Assembly: GCF_001514205.1 (NCBI RefSeq)
Contig: NZ_KQ948774.1
Location: 1 to 64,000 of the forward strand
Source: Streptomyces griseoruber
GTDB taxonomy: Bacteria; Actinomycetota; Actinomycetes; Streptomycetales; Streptomycetaceae
Length of the DNA stretch: 64,000 nucleotides
Reading direction: 5' to 3'
Part shown: positions 24,464 through 32,311 of the stretch, piece by piece
How the letters are laid out: the number at the start of each line of letters is the position of its first letter
Position numbering within the stretch: the first letter of the stretch is position 1
Notes under the pieces: generated by a model
Databases searched by the model: none
Told to the model about the DNA's origin: nothing
The model's input: the letters and a program-made list of their open reading frames with translations, nothing else
Translations under genes and position numbers: made by a program

Positions 24464-25123
24464 TCAGGTGGAAGCGGTTCGCGCCGATTTGACGAGCTTC
24501 AGGTACCGGTCCCAGTCCCAGTGCTCACCGGGGTCGGTGTGGTCCGTCCCCGGCACCTCCACATGCCCGATGATGTGCTCCCGGTCGACGGGGATGCCGT
24601 ACCGCCCGCAGATCCGGGCGGCCAGCCGCGCCGACGCCTCGTACATCGCGTCGGTGAAGTCCTCCGGCCGGTCCACGAACCCCTCGTGCTCGATGCCGAC
24701 ACTGCGCTCGTTGTACGCGCGGTTGCCCGCGTGGTACGCCACGTCCAGCTCGCGGATCATCTGCGTGACGCTGCCGTCCTGGCCGACGATGTAGTGCGCC
24801 GCCGCCCGGTGACCCGGGTCCTCGAACGCCTGCACCGCGCTGGCCAGATCACCCTGCGTGACATGAATGACGACCATGTCGACCCCGTAGTCGTCCGGCC
24901 GGTCCGCCCAGCGGAAGTTCGCCTCCGAGGCCGCCACCCAGCGCGCGCCCCCGAAGTCCACCGCGCCCTCCACCCGCGCCCTGCGCACCCCCGGCAGCCG
25001 CCAGTACAGGTGCGCCAGCTCCGCACGCGCCAGCACCGCCGACCCCACGGCGGCCACCGCACCGCCGATCAGCAGCGCCCGTCGCCCGATCCGCCGGTCG
25101 GTGTCGCTCCCTCTCGCCCCCAT
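24464..25123 (-). CDS. N-acetylmuramoyl-L-alanine amidase (amidase_2)
   Basis: 219 residues. The N-terminus RRIGRRALLIGGAVAAVGSAVLA resembles a Tat or Sec signal. The amidase_2/PGRP fold is shown by MVVIHVTQG (first zinc His), HYIVGQDGSVTQMI, SVGIEHEGF, and HIIGHVEVPG...TDPGEHWDW (second His and Asp). It cleaves the bond between MurNAc and L-Ala of peptidoglycan. ATG 25123 has GAAAGGGCGG upstream. Divergent from mnmA with an 82-bp gap. Confidence 0.92.
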   Translation of the reverse strand: MGARGSDTDRRIGRRALLIGGAVAAVGSAVLARAELAHLYWRLPGVRRARVEGAVDFGGARWVAASEANFRWADRPDDYGVDMVVIHVTQGDLASAVQAFEDPGHRAAAHYIVGQDGSVTQMIRELDVAYHAGNRAYNERSVGIEHEGFVDRPEDFTDAMYEASARLAARICGRYGIPVDREHIIGHVEVPGTDHTDPGEHWDWDRYLKLVKSARTAST

Positions 25124-25205
25124 CGCCCGCCCTTTCTCGCCCTTCGTGATCGTCAACGGATACTCGCGGGCTCCGGTTCCCGGCGCCCCGTACCCTGGAA
25201 GGGTT

Positions 25206-26336
25206 ATGACTGAGATCTCGCAGCGCCCCCGCCCCCTCCGCGTACTCGCCGCCATGTCCGGCGGGGTCGACTCCGCCGTCGCCGCCGCCCGCGCCGCGGA
25301 AGCCGGCCACGACGTCACCGGCGTCCACCTCGCGCTCTCGGCGAACCCGCAGTCGTTCCGCACGGGCGCGCGCGGCTGCTGCACCATCGAGGACTCCCGC
25401 GACGCCCGCCGGGCCGCCGACGTCATCGGCATCCCGTTCTACGTCTGGGACCTCGCCGACCGCTTCCGCGAGGACGTCGTCGAGGACTTTGTCGCCGAGT
25501 ACGAGGCCGGCCGCACCCCCAACCCCTGTCTGCGCTGCAACGAGAAGATCAAGTTCGCGGCCCTGCTCGACAAGGCGCTCGCACTCGGCTTCGACGCGGT
25601 CTGCACCGGCCACTACGCGCAGATCGTCACGCGGCCCGACGGCACCCGCGAACTGCACCGCGCCTCCGACATGGCGAAGGACCAGTCGTACGTCCTCGGC
25701 GTTCTGGACGAGAAGCAGCTCGCCCACGCGCTGTTCCCGCTCGGCGACACCCTCACCACCAAGGACGAGATCCGCGCGGAGGCCGAGCGCAGGGGCCTCG
25801 CGGTCGCCAAGAAGCCCGACTCCCACGACATCTGCTTCATCGCCGACGGCGACACCCAGGGCTTCCTCGCGAACCGCCTCGGCCGGGCCGAGGGCGACAT
25901 CGTCGACGAGTCGGGCGCGAAGATCGGCACCCATGAGGGCGCGTACGGCTTCACCATCGGCCAGCGCAAGGGACTGCGCATCGGCACCCCGGCCCCCGAC
26001 GGCAAGCCCCGCTACGTCCTCGACATCTCCCCGGTGAACAACACGGTGACGGTCGGCCCGGCCGCCGCCCTCGACGTGAGCGGCCTGACGGCGATCAGGC
26101 CGCGCTGGTGCGGAGCGGCCCCCACCGGCCCCGGCACCTACACCGCCCAGCTGCGCGCCCACGGCGGCGAGACCGAGGTGACGGCGGAGACCGTGGACGG
26201 CGAACTGCGCGTGACGTTCGCCGAGCCGGTCCGCGGGGTGGCCCCCGGCCAGGCGATCGTCCTGTACGACGGCACGCGCGTGGTGGGCTCGGCGACGATC
26301 GCCTCGACGGTCCGGGCGACGGCCGGGGTGGCCTGA
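25206..26336 (+). CDS. mnmA: tRNA-specific 2-thiouridylase
   Basis: 376 residues. The PP-loop SGGVDS at 18-23 binds ATP; the catalytic cysteines are Cys111 (CLRCNEKIKF) and Cys210 (DSHDICFI), and GFTIGQRKGLRIG marks the central domain. It adenylates and thiolates U34 of the wobble position in Lys, Glu and Gln tRNAs, taking persulfide sulfur ultimately from cysteine desulfurase, whose gene lies at 20305. ATG with GGAAGGG very close; TACCCT at 25191 is a possible -10 box. Confidence 0.96.
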   Translation: MTEISQRPRPLRVLAAMSGGVDSAVAAARAAEAGHDVTGVHLALSANPQSFRTGARGCCTIEDSRDARRAADVIGIPFYVWDLADRFREDVVEDFVAEYEAGRTPNPCLRCNEKIKFAALLDKALALGFDAVCTGHYAQIVTRPDGTRELHRASDMAKDQSYVLGVLDEKQLAHALFPLGDTLTTKDEIRAEAERRGLAVAKKPDSHDICFIADGDTQGFLANRLGRAEGDIVDESGAKIGTHEGAYGFTIGQRKGLRIGTPAPDGKPRYVLDISPVNNTVTVGPAAALDVSGLTAIRPRWCGAAPTGPGTYTAQLRAHGGETEVTAETVDGELRVTFAEPVRGVAPGQAIVLYDGTRVVGSATIASTVRATAGVA

Positions 26337-26352
26337 CCGGCACACGCCCCCG

Positions 26353-27132
26353 CTACGCGCCGAAGAACTCCGCCAGCACCGGCGCCAGCACGTTCGGATC
26401 CACCATGTGGGTCTCGCCCTCCAGCAGGCGGTACGTCCCCTGCGGCGCCGCCTGAGCCACCGCGCGCGTGGCCTCACGCATCCAGGGCGGGCTGTCGCCG
26501 CCCGCCACCGCCAGCACCGGCACCCCGAGGGCGGCCAGCCGTTCCCGGGGGACCCGGCCGCCGGCCATGACCGCGTCGTCGTAGGCCAGGGTCGGCGCGA
26601 GCGCCTCCATGCCGGCCCACATGGGCGACTGGCGGGCCCGCTGGATCATCTCCTCGGCCAGCCCCGTCAGCCGCAGGAACAGCTCCACGGCGTCCCCGCG
26701 CCGCCCCTGCGCCAGCGCCTCGGTGAGGTTCGCCGTGTACGCGGCGCGTTCCTGCGCGCCCTCCTCGTCCAGGGCGAACGGCGTCTCGTACACGGCCACC
26801 CGCCGCACGGGCAGTCCACTGGCCGCCGCCTCCAGCACCAGCGCGCCGCCCGACGAGATGCCGTACAGGCAGGCCTCGCCGCCCGCCGCGTCGATGAGGG
26901 CCGCCAGGTCCTCGACCTCGCGTTCCACCGCGTACGGCGGCGTGTCACCGCTCTCGCCACGGCCCCGGCGGTCGTACCGGAGCACCGTGCAACGGCGCGC
27001 CAGCAGCCCGCCCAGGGGCGCCACGGTGCCGCCCGTGGACATCGCCCCGCTCACCAGGATGACCGCGGGACCCTGTCCGGCCCGGGCGTACGCGAGTTCG
27101 GTGCCGTCGCGCGAAATGGTCTTCTTGTCCAT
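26353..27132 (-). CDS. Alpha/beta hydrolase
   Basis: 259 residues, short-chain alpha/beta hydrolase fold: GQGPAVILVSGAMSTGG (oxyanion region), RYDRRGRGESGD, nucleophile elbow YGISSGGALVLEAA and a C-terminal GETHMVDP with the histidine. The acid is probably in VLAVAGGDSPPW. Cytoplasmic; related to the non-haem peroxidase/esterase group, so the substrate cannot be set. Convergent with mnmA, 16 bp apart. No clear ribosome site upstream of the ATG. Confidence 0.9.
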   Translation of the reverse strand: MDKKTISRDGTELAYARAGQGPAVILVSGAMSTGGTVAPLGGLLARRCTVLRYDRRGRGESGDTPPYAVEREVEDLAALIDAAGGEACLYGISSGGALVLEAAASGLPVRRVAVYETPFALDEEGAQERAAYTANLTEALAQGRRGDAVELFLRLTGLAEEMIQRARQSPMWAGMEALAPTLAYDDAVMAGGRVPRERLAALGVPVLAVAGGDSPPWMREATRAVAQAAPQGTYRLLEGETHMVDPNVLAPVLAEFFGA

Positions 27133-27170
27133 GTCAGAGCAGACTGCCGCACGGCACGGCGGTCATCGGC

Positions 27171-27494
27171 CTACGACACTTGCACTTCGTAGAAGCAGAG
27201 GTGGTTCCTGATCGCGGCGACATCGGGCTTGGGGTCGGGATAGGACCACACGAGGTCCGGCGCGTCCGGCAGCGACCAGTAGGACGCCTCTCCCTTGAAG
27301 GGACAATGGGTGTGCGTGGCGGAGGGCGTCAGCAGATCCAGCCGTACGTCCGCCGCAGGGATGTAGTACCGCACCGGACAGCCGGTCTCCCGCAGCACGA
27401 GGGCCCGGTCGGTCTCGGCCAGCACCTGGGGTCCGTGGACCACCCTGATGTGCTCGGTGCCCTGCTCGATCGTGATGATGTGTCCATCGGTCAT
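27171..27494 (-). CDS. DUF427-family protein
   Basis: 107 residues covering the complete family: IRVVHGPQVLAETDRALVLRET, PVRYYIPAADVRLDLL, TPSATHTHCPFKGEASYWSL and LVWSYPDPKPDVAAIRNHLCFYE. DUF427 proteins fold as small beta barrels of unproven activity, sometimes described as nucleotidyltransferase-like. ATG 27494; divergent from the LOG-like gene with a 50-bp gap. Confidence 0.9.
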   Translation of the reverse strand: MTDGHIITIEQGTEHIRVVHGPQVLAETDRALVLRETGCPVRYYIPAADVRLDLLTPSATHTHCPFKGEASYWSLPDAPDLVWSYPDPKPDVAAIRNHLCFYEVQVS

Positions 27495-27532
27495 GTCGGA
27501 AAAGCACGCGCGGGCCCCCGGTTCTTCCCGCG

Positions 27533-27538
27533 TACGGT
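27533..27538 (+). promoter_or_regulatory. -10 box of a probable leaderless transcript (LOG-like gene)
   Basis: TACGGT is followed by exactly six bases and the ATG at 27545, with no Shine-Dalgarno. This is the arrangement expected when transcription begins at the start codon. Confidence 0.55.
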
Positions 27539-27544
27539 GACCGC

Positions 27545-28084
27545 ATGCGTATCTGTGTCTTCCTCTCCGCCGCCGATCTCGACGACCGCTACACGCGACC
27601 CGCGCGCGAGTTCGCGGAACTGCTGGGCAAGGGCGGGCACACCCTCGTGTGGGGCGGGTCCGACTCGGGCCTGATGAAGGTCGTCGCCGACGGGGTGCAG
27701 GAGAGCGGCGGACGGCTGTGCGGGGTGTCGGTGACCTTCCTCGCCGCCAAGGCCCGGCCCGGCGCCGACGAGATGGTGATCGCGAAGGACCTGGCCGAGC
27801 GCAAGAGGCTGCTGCTGGAGAAGGCCGACGCGGTGGTGGTGATGGTCGGCGGCACGGGCACGCTCGACGAGGCCACCGAGATCCTTGAGCTGAAGAAGCA
27901 CGGCCACACCGACAAGCCGGTCGTGCTGCTGAACACCGCGGGCTTCTACGACGGCCTCAAGACCCAGTTCCGGCGCATGGACGACGAGGGATTCCTGCCG
28001 CGCCCCCTGACCGACCTGGTGTTCTTCGCGGAGGAGCCCGTCGGGGCGCTCGCCTACCTGGAGGAGAGCCAGGGCATCTCCTGA
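27545..28084 (+). CDS. LOG/TIGR00730-family Rossmann-fold protein
   Basis: 179 residues. LOG family features: FLSAADLDDRYTRPAREFAELLGKGGHTLVWGG, SDSGLMKVVADG, the R-bearing AERKRLLLEKADAVVVM and the nucleotide motif GGTGTLDEATE. The family's usual PGGxGTxxE has Val instead of the first Pro, and the GGGxxGLMG loop is altered to GGSDSGLMK. LOG proteins release cytokinin-type bases from nucleoside 5'-monophosphates; whether this variant keeps that activity is open. Leaderless promoter. Confidence 0.87.
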   Translation: MRICVFLSAADLDDRYTRPAREFAELLGKGGHTLVWGGSDSGLMKVVADGVQESGGRLCGVSVTFLAAKARPGADEMVIAKDLAERKRLLLEKADAVVVMVGGTGTLDEATEILELKKHGHTDKPVVLLNTAGFYDGLKTQFRRMDDEGFLPRPLTDLVFFAEEPVGALAYLEESQGIS

Positions 28085-28110
28085 CGGCGCGTGATGCGAG
28101 CATGGCGGGC

Positions 28111-28800
28111 ATGGCTACTCATGTGATCACCGGAGCGGGCTCCGGCATCGGCGCGGCCGTCGCCCGCCGGCTGCACGCGCGCGGGGACGACCTCGTGCTC
28201 CACGCGCGCGACGCGGGCCGCGCGAGGGAACTCGCCGCACGGTTCCCCGGCGCCCGGACCCTCGTCGGCGATCTCGCCGACCCCGACAGGCTGAGCTGGG
28301 CCTTCTCCCACCAGACGCTCCCGGACCGGGTCGACTCGCTGCTGCACATCGCCGGCGTGGTCGACCTGGGCCCGGTCGGCGAGCTGACCCCCAAGGCCTG
28401 GCGCCACCAGCTCGACGTCAACCTGATCGCCCCCGCCGAGCTGACCCGCCACTTCCTGCCCCCACTGCGGGCCGCACGCGGGCACGTGCTGTTCGTGAAC
28501 TCCGGCGCCGGCCTCAGGGCGAGCGCCGACTGGTCCGCGTACGCCGCCTCCAAGCACGGCCTCAAGGCCCTCGCCGACTCGCTCCGGGGCGAGGAGCACG
28601 GCAACGGCGTCCGCGTCACCTCCGTCTACCCCGGGCGCACCGCCAGCCCCATGCAGGCCAAGGTGCACCAGCAGGAGGGCAAGGAGTACGACCCCGCCGA
28701 GTGGATCGACCCCGAGTCGGTGGCGACGACGATCCTGATGGCACTCGACCTGCCGAGGGACGCGGAGGTCAACGACCTGACGGTACGGCCGGGCCGCTGA
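28111..28800 (+). CDS. Short-chain dehydrogenase/reductase
   Basis: 229 residues. Classical SDR: TGAGSGIGAAVARRL (NADP-binding glycines), HIAGVVDLGPV (NNAG-type position), SGAGL then YAASKHGLKAL with the catalytic Tyr-x-x-x-Lys, and a PGRTASPM after the sixth strand. An in-frame ATG at 28102 would add three residues; neither has a ribosome site, and 28111 matches the usual SDR N-terminus. Substrate unknown. Follows the LOG-like gene by 26 bp and may share its transcript. Confidence 0.92.
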   Translation: MATHVITGAGSGIGAAVARRLHARGDDLVLHARDAGRARELAARFPGARTLVGDLADPDRLSWAFSHQTLPDRVDSLLHIAGVVDLGPVGELTPKAWRHQLDVNLIAPAELTRHFLPPLRAARGHVLFVNSGAGLRASADWSAYAASKHGLKALADSLRGEEHGNGVRVTSVYPGRTASPMQAKVHQQEGKEYDPAEWIDPESVATTILMALDLPRDAEVNDLTVRPGR

Positions 28801-28807
28801 CCTTCCG

Positions 28808-28813
28808 TAGGCT
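28808..28813 (+). promoter_or_regulatory. -10 box of a probable leaderless transcript (MetE-like gene)
   Basis: TAGGCT is followed by six bases and the GTG at 28820, with no ribosome site between. Confidence 0.55.
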
Positions 28814-28819
28814 TCCCCC

Positions 28820-29821
28820 GTGAACGCAACTTCGCCCTACGGCCCCGCCACCGGCGTCGGCTCGCTCCCCGGCGGCGACGCCCGGGAGGCGGTCAGAACC
28901 GCCACCGGCTCCTTCGAGGACTTCCCCTTCCTGCCCGAACTCCCGGCCCGCGGCCCCGGCGCCGACATGATCGGCCGGACGGCGGGGATGCTCGTCGAGC
29001 TGTACGCGCGCGTGGAACCCAGCGGCTGGCGGCTCGGCGACCACCCGGGCCGGGACACCAAGCGGGCCCGCTCCTGGCTCGGCGAGGACCTCGACGCCCT
29101 CGAGGAGTTCACCCAGGACTACGACGGCCCGCTGAAGGTGCAGGCCGTCGGCCCCTGGACGCTCGCCTCCGCGCTGGAACTCAGGAACGGCGAGGCCGCC
29201 CTCTCCGACCCCGGCGCCTGCCGCGACCTGGCCGCCTCCCTGGCGGAGGGCCTGCGGCTGCACCTCGCCGAGGTACGGCGGCGCATCCCCGGCGCCCGCC
29301 CGGTCCTCCAGCTCGACGAACCGTCCCTCACCTCCGTCCTGACCGGCCGGGTGCGCTCCGCCAGCGGCTACCGCACCCACCGCGCCGTCGACCGCCAGCT
29401 CGTGGAGGCCACCCTCCGGGACGTGGCCGGGGTGCACGGGGACGGCCCGGTCGTGGTCCACTCCTGCGCCCCGGACGTGCCCTTCGCCCTGTTGCGCCGG
29501 GCCGGGGTCGCCGGGATCTCCTTCGACTTCTCGCTGCTCACCGAGCGTGACGAGGAGGCGATCGGGGAAGCGGTGGAGGGCGGTACCCGGCTGTTCGCCG
29601 GTGTCGTCCCGGGCACGGACGCGGCATTGTCGGACCCGGCTAGTAGCGTCATGGGTGTACGGACGCTGTGGCGCAGGCTGGGGCTGCAACCGGGGCTTCT
29701 CGCGGAGGCGGTCACGATCACACCGGCCTGCGGACTCGCGGGGGCCTCTCCCGCGTACGCCCGCCGGGCCCTCGCCCACTGCGTCCGGGCGGCGAGATCC
29801 CTCGCGGACAACCCAGAGTAA
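28820..29821 (+). CDS. Short cobalamin-independent methionine-synthase-like protein
   Basis: 333 residues, about the size of the C-terminal catalytic half of MetE only. It keeps the zinc-site layout: VVHSCAPDVP (His-x-x-Cys type) and TPACGLAGASP (late Cys), plus VQAVGPWTLASALEL and VLQLDEPSLTSVL. Such core-MetE proteins act, in some archaea, as methyltransferases using corrinoid donors; the actinobacterial group beside ligA is functionally unassigned. GTG start. Sixteen bases separate it from ligA, so the two are likely co-transcribed. Confidence 0.85.
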   Translation: MNATSPYGPATGVGSLPGGDAREAVRTATGSFEDFPFLPELPARGPGADMIGRTAGMLVELYARVEPSGWRLGDHPGRDTKRARSWLGEDLDALEEFTQDYDGPLKVQAVGPWTLASALELRNGEAALSDPGACRDLAASLAEGLRLHLAEVRRRIPGARPVLQLDEPSLTSVLTGRVRSASGYRTHRAVDRQLVEATLRDVAGVHGDGPVVVHSCAPDVPFALLRRAGVAGISFDFSLLTERDEEAIGEAVEGGTRLFAGVVPGTDAALSDPASSVMGVRTLWRRLGLQPGLLAEAVTITPACGLAGASPAYARRALAHCVRAARSLADNPE

Positions 29822-29836
29822 CGGGAGGACCACACG

Positions 29837-32041
29837 GTGGCCGGCGACAGGCAAGCGGAGACGACGGTGCCCACCGAGGCACGGGAGCAGCACGCGCAGC
29901 TCGCTGAGCAGATCGAGGAGCACCGCTTCCGGTACTACGTGAAGGACGCTCCCGTCATCAGCGACGCGGAGTTCGACCGCCTGCTGCGCGCCCTGGAGGC
30001 GCTGGAGCAGGAGTACCCCGAACTGCGCACGCCCGACTCGCCGACCCAGAAGGTCGCGGGGGCTTACGAGACGGACTTCACCGCCGTCCAGCACCGGGAG
30101 CGCATGCTCTCCCTGGACAACGCCTTCGACGACCTGGAGCTGGCCGCCTGGGCCGAGCGCGTCCACAAGGACGTCGGCGCCTCCGCGTACCACTTCCTGT
30201 GCGAGCTCAAGGTCGACGGCCTCGCCGTCAACCTCACGTATGAGAACGGCCGCCTCACGCGCGCGGCGACCCGCGGCGACGGCCGCACCGGCGAGGACAT
30301 CACGCCCAACGTACGCACCATCGCCGAGATCCCGGACCGGCTGGCGGGCGACGGGGTGCCCACGCTCGTGGAGATCCGCGGCGAGGTCTACTTCCCGATG
30401 GAGGGCTTCGAGGAGCTCAACGCCCGGCTGGTCGCGGCCGGCGACAAGCCCTTCGCCAACCCGCGCAACGCGGCGGCCGGTTCACTGCGCCAGAAGGACC
30501 CGCGCGTCACCGCCACCCGCCCGCTGCACATGGTGGTCCACGGCATCGGCGCCCTGGAGGGCTACGAGGGCATGGGCCGCCTCTCCGAGGCCTACGACCT
30601 CCTCAAGGGCTGGGGCCTGCCCACCTCCCCCCACAACCGGGTCGTCGGCGACCTGGACGGCGTACGGCAGTTCATCGCGTACTACGGCGAGAACCGCCAC
30701 TCCGTGGAGCACGAGATCGACGGGGTCGTCGTCAAGCTCGACGAGATCCGGCTCCAGGGCCGGCTCGGTTCCACGGCCCGCGCCCCGCGCTGGGCCATCG
30801 CGTACAAGTACGCGCCGGAGGAGGTCAACACCAAGCTCGTCAACATCCGCGTGGGCGTGGGCCGTACGGGCCGGGTGACGCCGTACGCGCAGGTCGAGCC
30901 GGTGACGGTGGCGGGCTCCGAGGTCGAGTTCGCGACCCTGCACAACCAGGAGGTCGTCAAGGCCAAGGGCGTCCTCATCGGGGACATGGTGGTACTGCGC
31001 AAGGCCGGTGACGTCATCCCCGAGATCCTCGGCCCCGTCACCGACCTGCGGGACGGCACCGAGCGGGAGTTCGTGATGCCGGCCGAGTGCCCCGAGTGCG
31101 GTACGCCGCTCAGGCCGATGAAGGAGGGCGACATCGACCTGCGCTGCCCCAACGCCCGCACCTGCCCGGCCCAGTTGCGCGAGCGGCTGTTCTACCTCGC
31201 GGGCCGCAAGGCGCTCGACATCGAGCAGTTCGGGTACGTGGCGGCGGCCGCCCTCACCAAGCCGCTGGAGCCCGCCGACCCGCCGCTGGCCGACGAGGGC
31301 GACCTCTTCGACCTCACCATCGAACAGCTGCTGCCCATCAAGGCGTACGTCCTCGACCAGGACAGCGGGCTGCCCAAGCGCGACCCGAAGACCGGCGAGG
31401 AGAAGATCGCCACCGTCTTCGCCAACCAGCAGGGCGAGGCAAAGAAGAACGCGCTGGCGATGCTGGAGAACATCGCCGCCGCCAAGGACCGCCCGCTCGC
31501 CCGTGTCCTCACCGGGCTGTCGATCCGTCATGTGGGCCCGGTCGCGGCCGAGGCGCTCGCGCGCGAGTTCCGCTCCATCGACCGCATCGAGCAGGCGAGC
31601 GAGGCGGAGCTGGCGGCCACCGACGGCGTGGGCTCGATCATCGCGGCCTCGCTCAAGGAGTGGTTCGCCGAGGACTGGCACCAGGAGATCATCCGCAAGT
31701 GGAAGGCCGCCGGTGTCCGCATGGAGGAGGAGGGCTCCGGCGAGGACGAGGGCCCCCGCCCCCTCGAAGGCCTCACGGTCGTCGTCACCGGCACCCTCGA
31801 ACACTTCACCCGCGACGGCGCCAAGGTCGCGCTCCAGAGCCGGGGCGCGAAGGTCACCGGTTCGGTCTCCAAGAAGACCTCGTTCGTCGTCGTGGGCGAC
31901 AGCCCCGGGTCCAAGTACGACAAGGCGATGCAACTGAAGGTGCCCGTGCTGGACGAGGACGGCTTCAGCGTCCTGCTCGAACAGGGCCCGGACGCGGCCG
32001 CCGAAGTCGCCCTTCCGGCGGAGGAGTCGACCGAGGAGTAG
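29837..32041 (+). CDS. ligA: NAD-dependent DNA ligase
   Basis: 734 residues. Domain order: Ia (YYVKDAPVISDAEFD), adenylation domain with the acceptor Lys125 in CELKVDGLA, OB fold (VVLRKAGDVIPEILGPV), four-cysteine zinc finger (CPECGTPL to CPNARTCPAQ), HhH domain (GLSIRHVGPVAAEALAREF) and C-terminal BRCT (about 640-715, LEGLTVVVTGTLEHF). It seals nicks at replication and repair using NAD. A Lys/Asp-rich insert around 500-515 is typical of actinobacteria. GTG start with GGGAGGA upstream. The terminal residues are acidic. Confidence 0.97.
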   Translation: MAGDRQAETTVPTEAREQHAQLAEQIEEHRFRYYVKDAPVISDAEFDRLLRALEALEQEYPELRTPDSPTQKVAGAYETDFTAVQHRERMLSLDNAFDDLELAAWAERVHKDVGASAYHFLCELKVDGLAVNLTYENGRLTRAATRGDGRTGEDITPNVRTIAEIPDRLAGDGVPTLVEIRGEVYFPMEGFEELNARLVAAGDKPFANPRNAAAGSLRQKDPRVTATRPLHMVVHGIGALEGYEGMGRLSEAYDLLKGWGLPTSPHNRVVGDLDGVRQFIAYYGENRHSVEHEIDGVVVKLDEIRLQGRLGSTARAPRWAIAYKYAPEEVNTKLVNIRVGVGRTGRVTPYAQVEPVTVAGSEVEFATLHNQEVVKAKGVLIGDMVVLRKAGDVIPEILGPVTDLRDGTEREFVMPAECPECGTPLRPMKEGDIDLRCPNARTCPAQLRERLFYLAGRKALDIEQFGYVAAAALTKPLEPADPPLADEGDLFDLTIEQLLPIKAYVLDQDSGLPKRDPKTGEEKIATVFANQQGEAKKNALAMLENIAAAKDRPLARVLTGLSIRHVGPVAAEALAREFRSIDRIEQASEAELAATDGVGSIIAASLKEWFAEDWHQEIIRKWKAAGVRMEEEGSGEDEGPRPLEGLTVVVTGTLEHFTRDGAKVALQSRGAKVTGSVSKKTSFVVVGDSPGSKYDKAMQLKVPVLDEDGFSVLLEQGPDAAAEVALPAEESTEE

Positions 32042-32311
32042 CCCGAACCGGCGGTTGAAGGCCACCCGATCGGCGCATACCAGATGCATACGGGTGGCCG
32101 GGGCGCATTCGGGCAACCGTCGACGACCGCTGCCCGTGGAAGCCTTCTGCGGCCTACTGTTGAGGTGTGCGCCTGCCGTGCCCAGTTGCGGTCGGGGCAT
32201 CTCCTCGCTCCTGAAGGGCGTGGGGAAGGGTTTTCCGACGCGGCGCCGCCCATGGGTTGTCGGGCAGCGGGCCGCGTGGCGTGGGCACCGCCGGTTGTGA
32301 GAGGGACGGGA

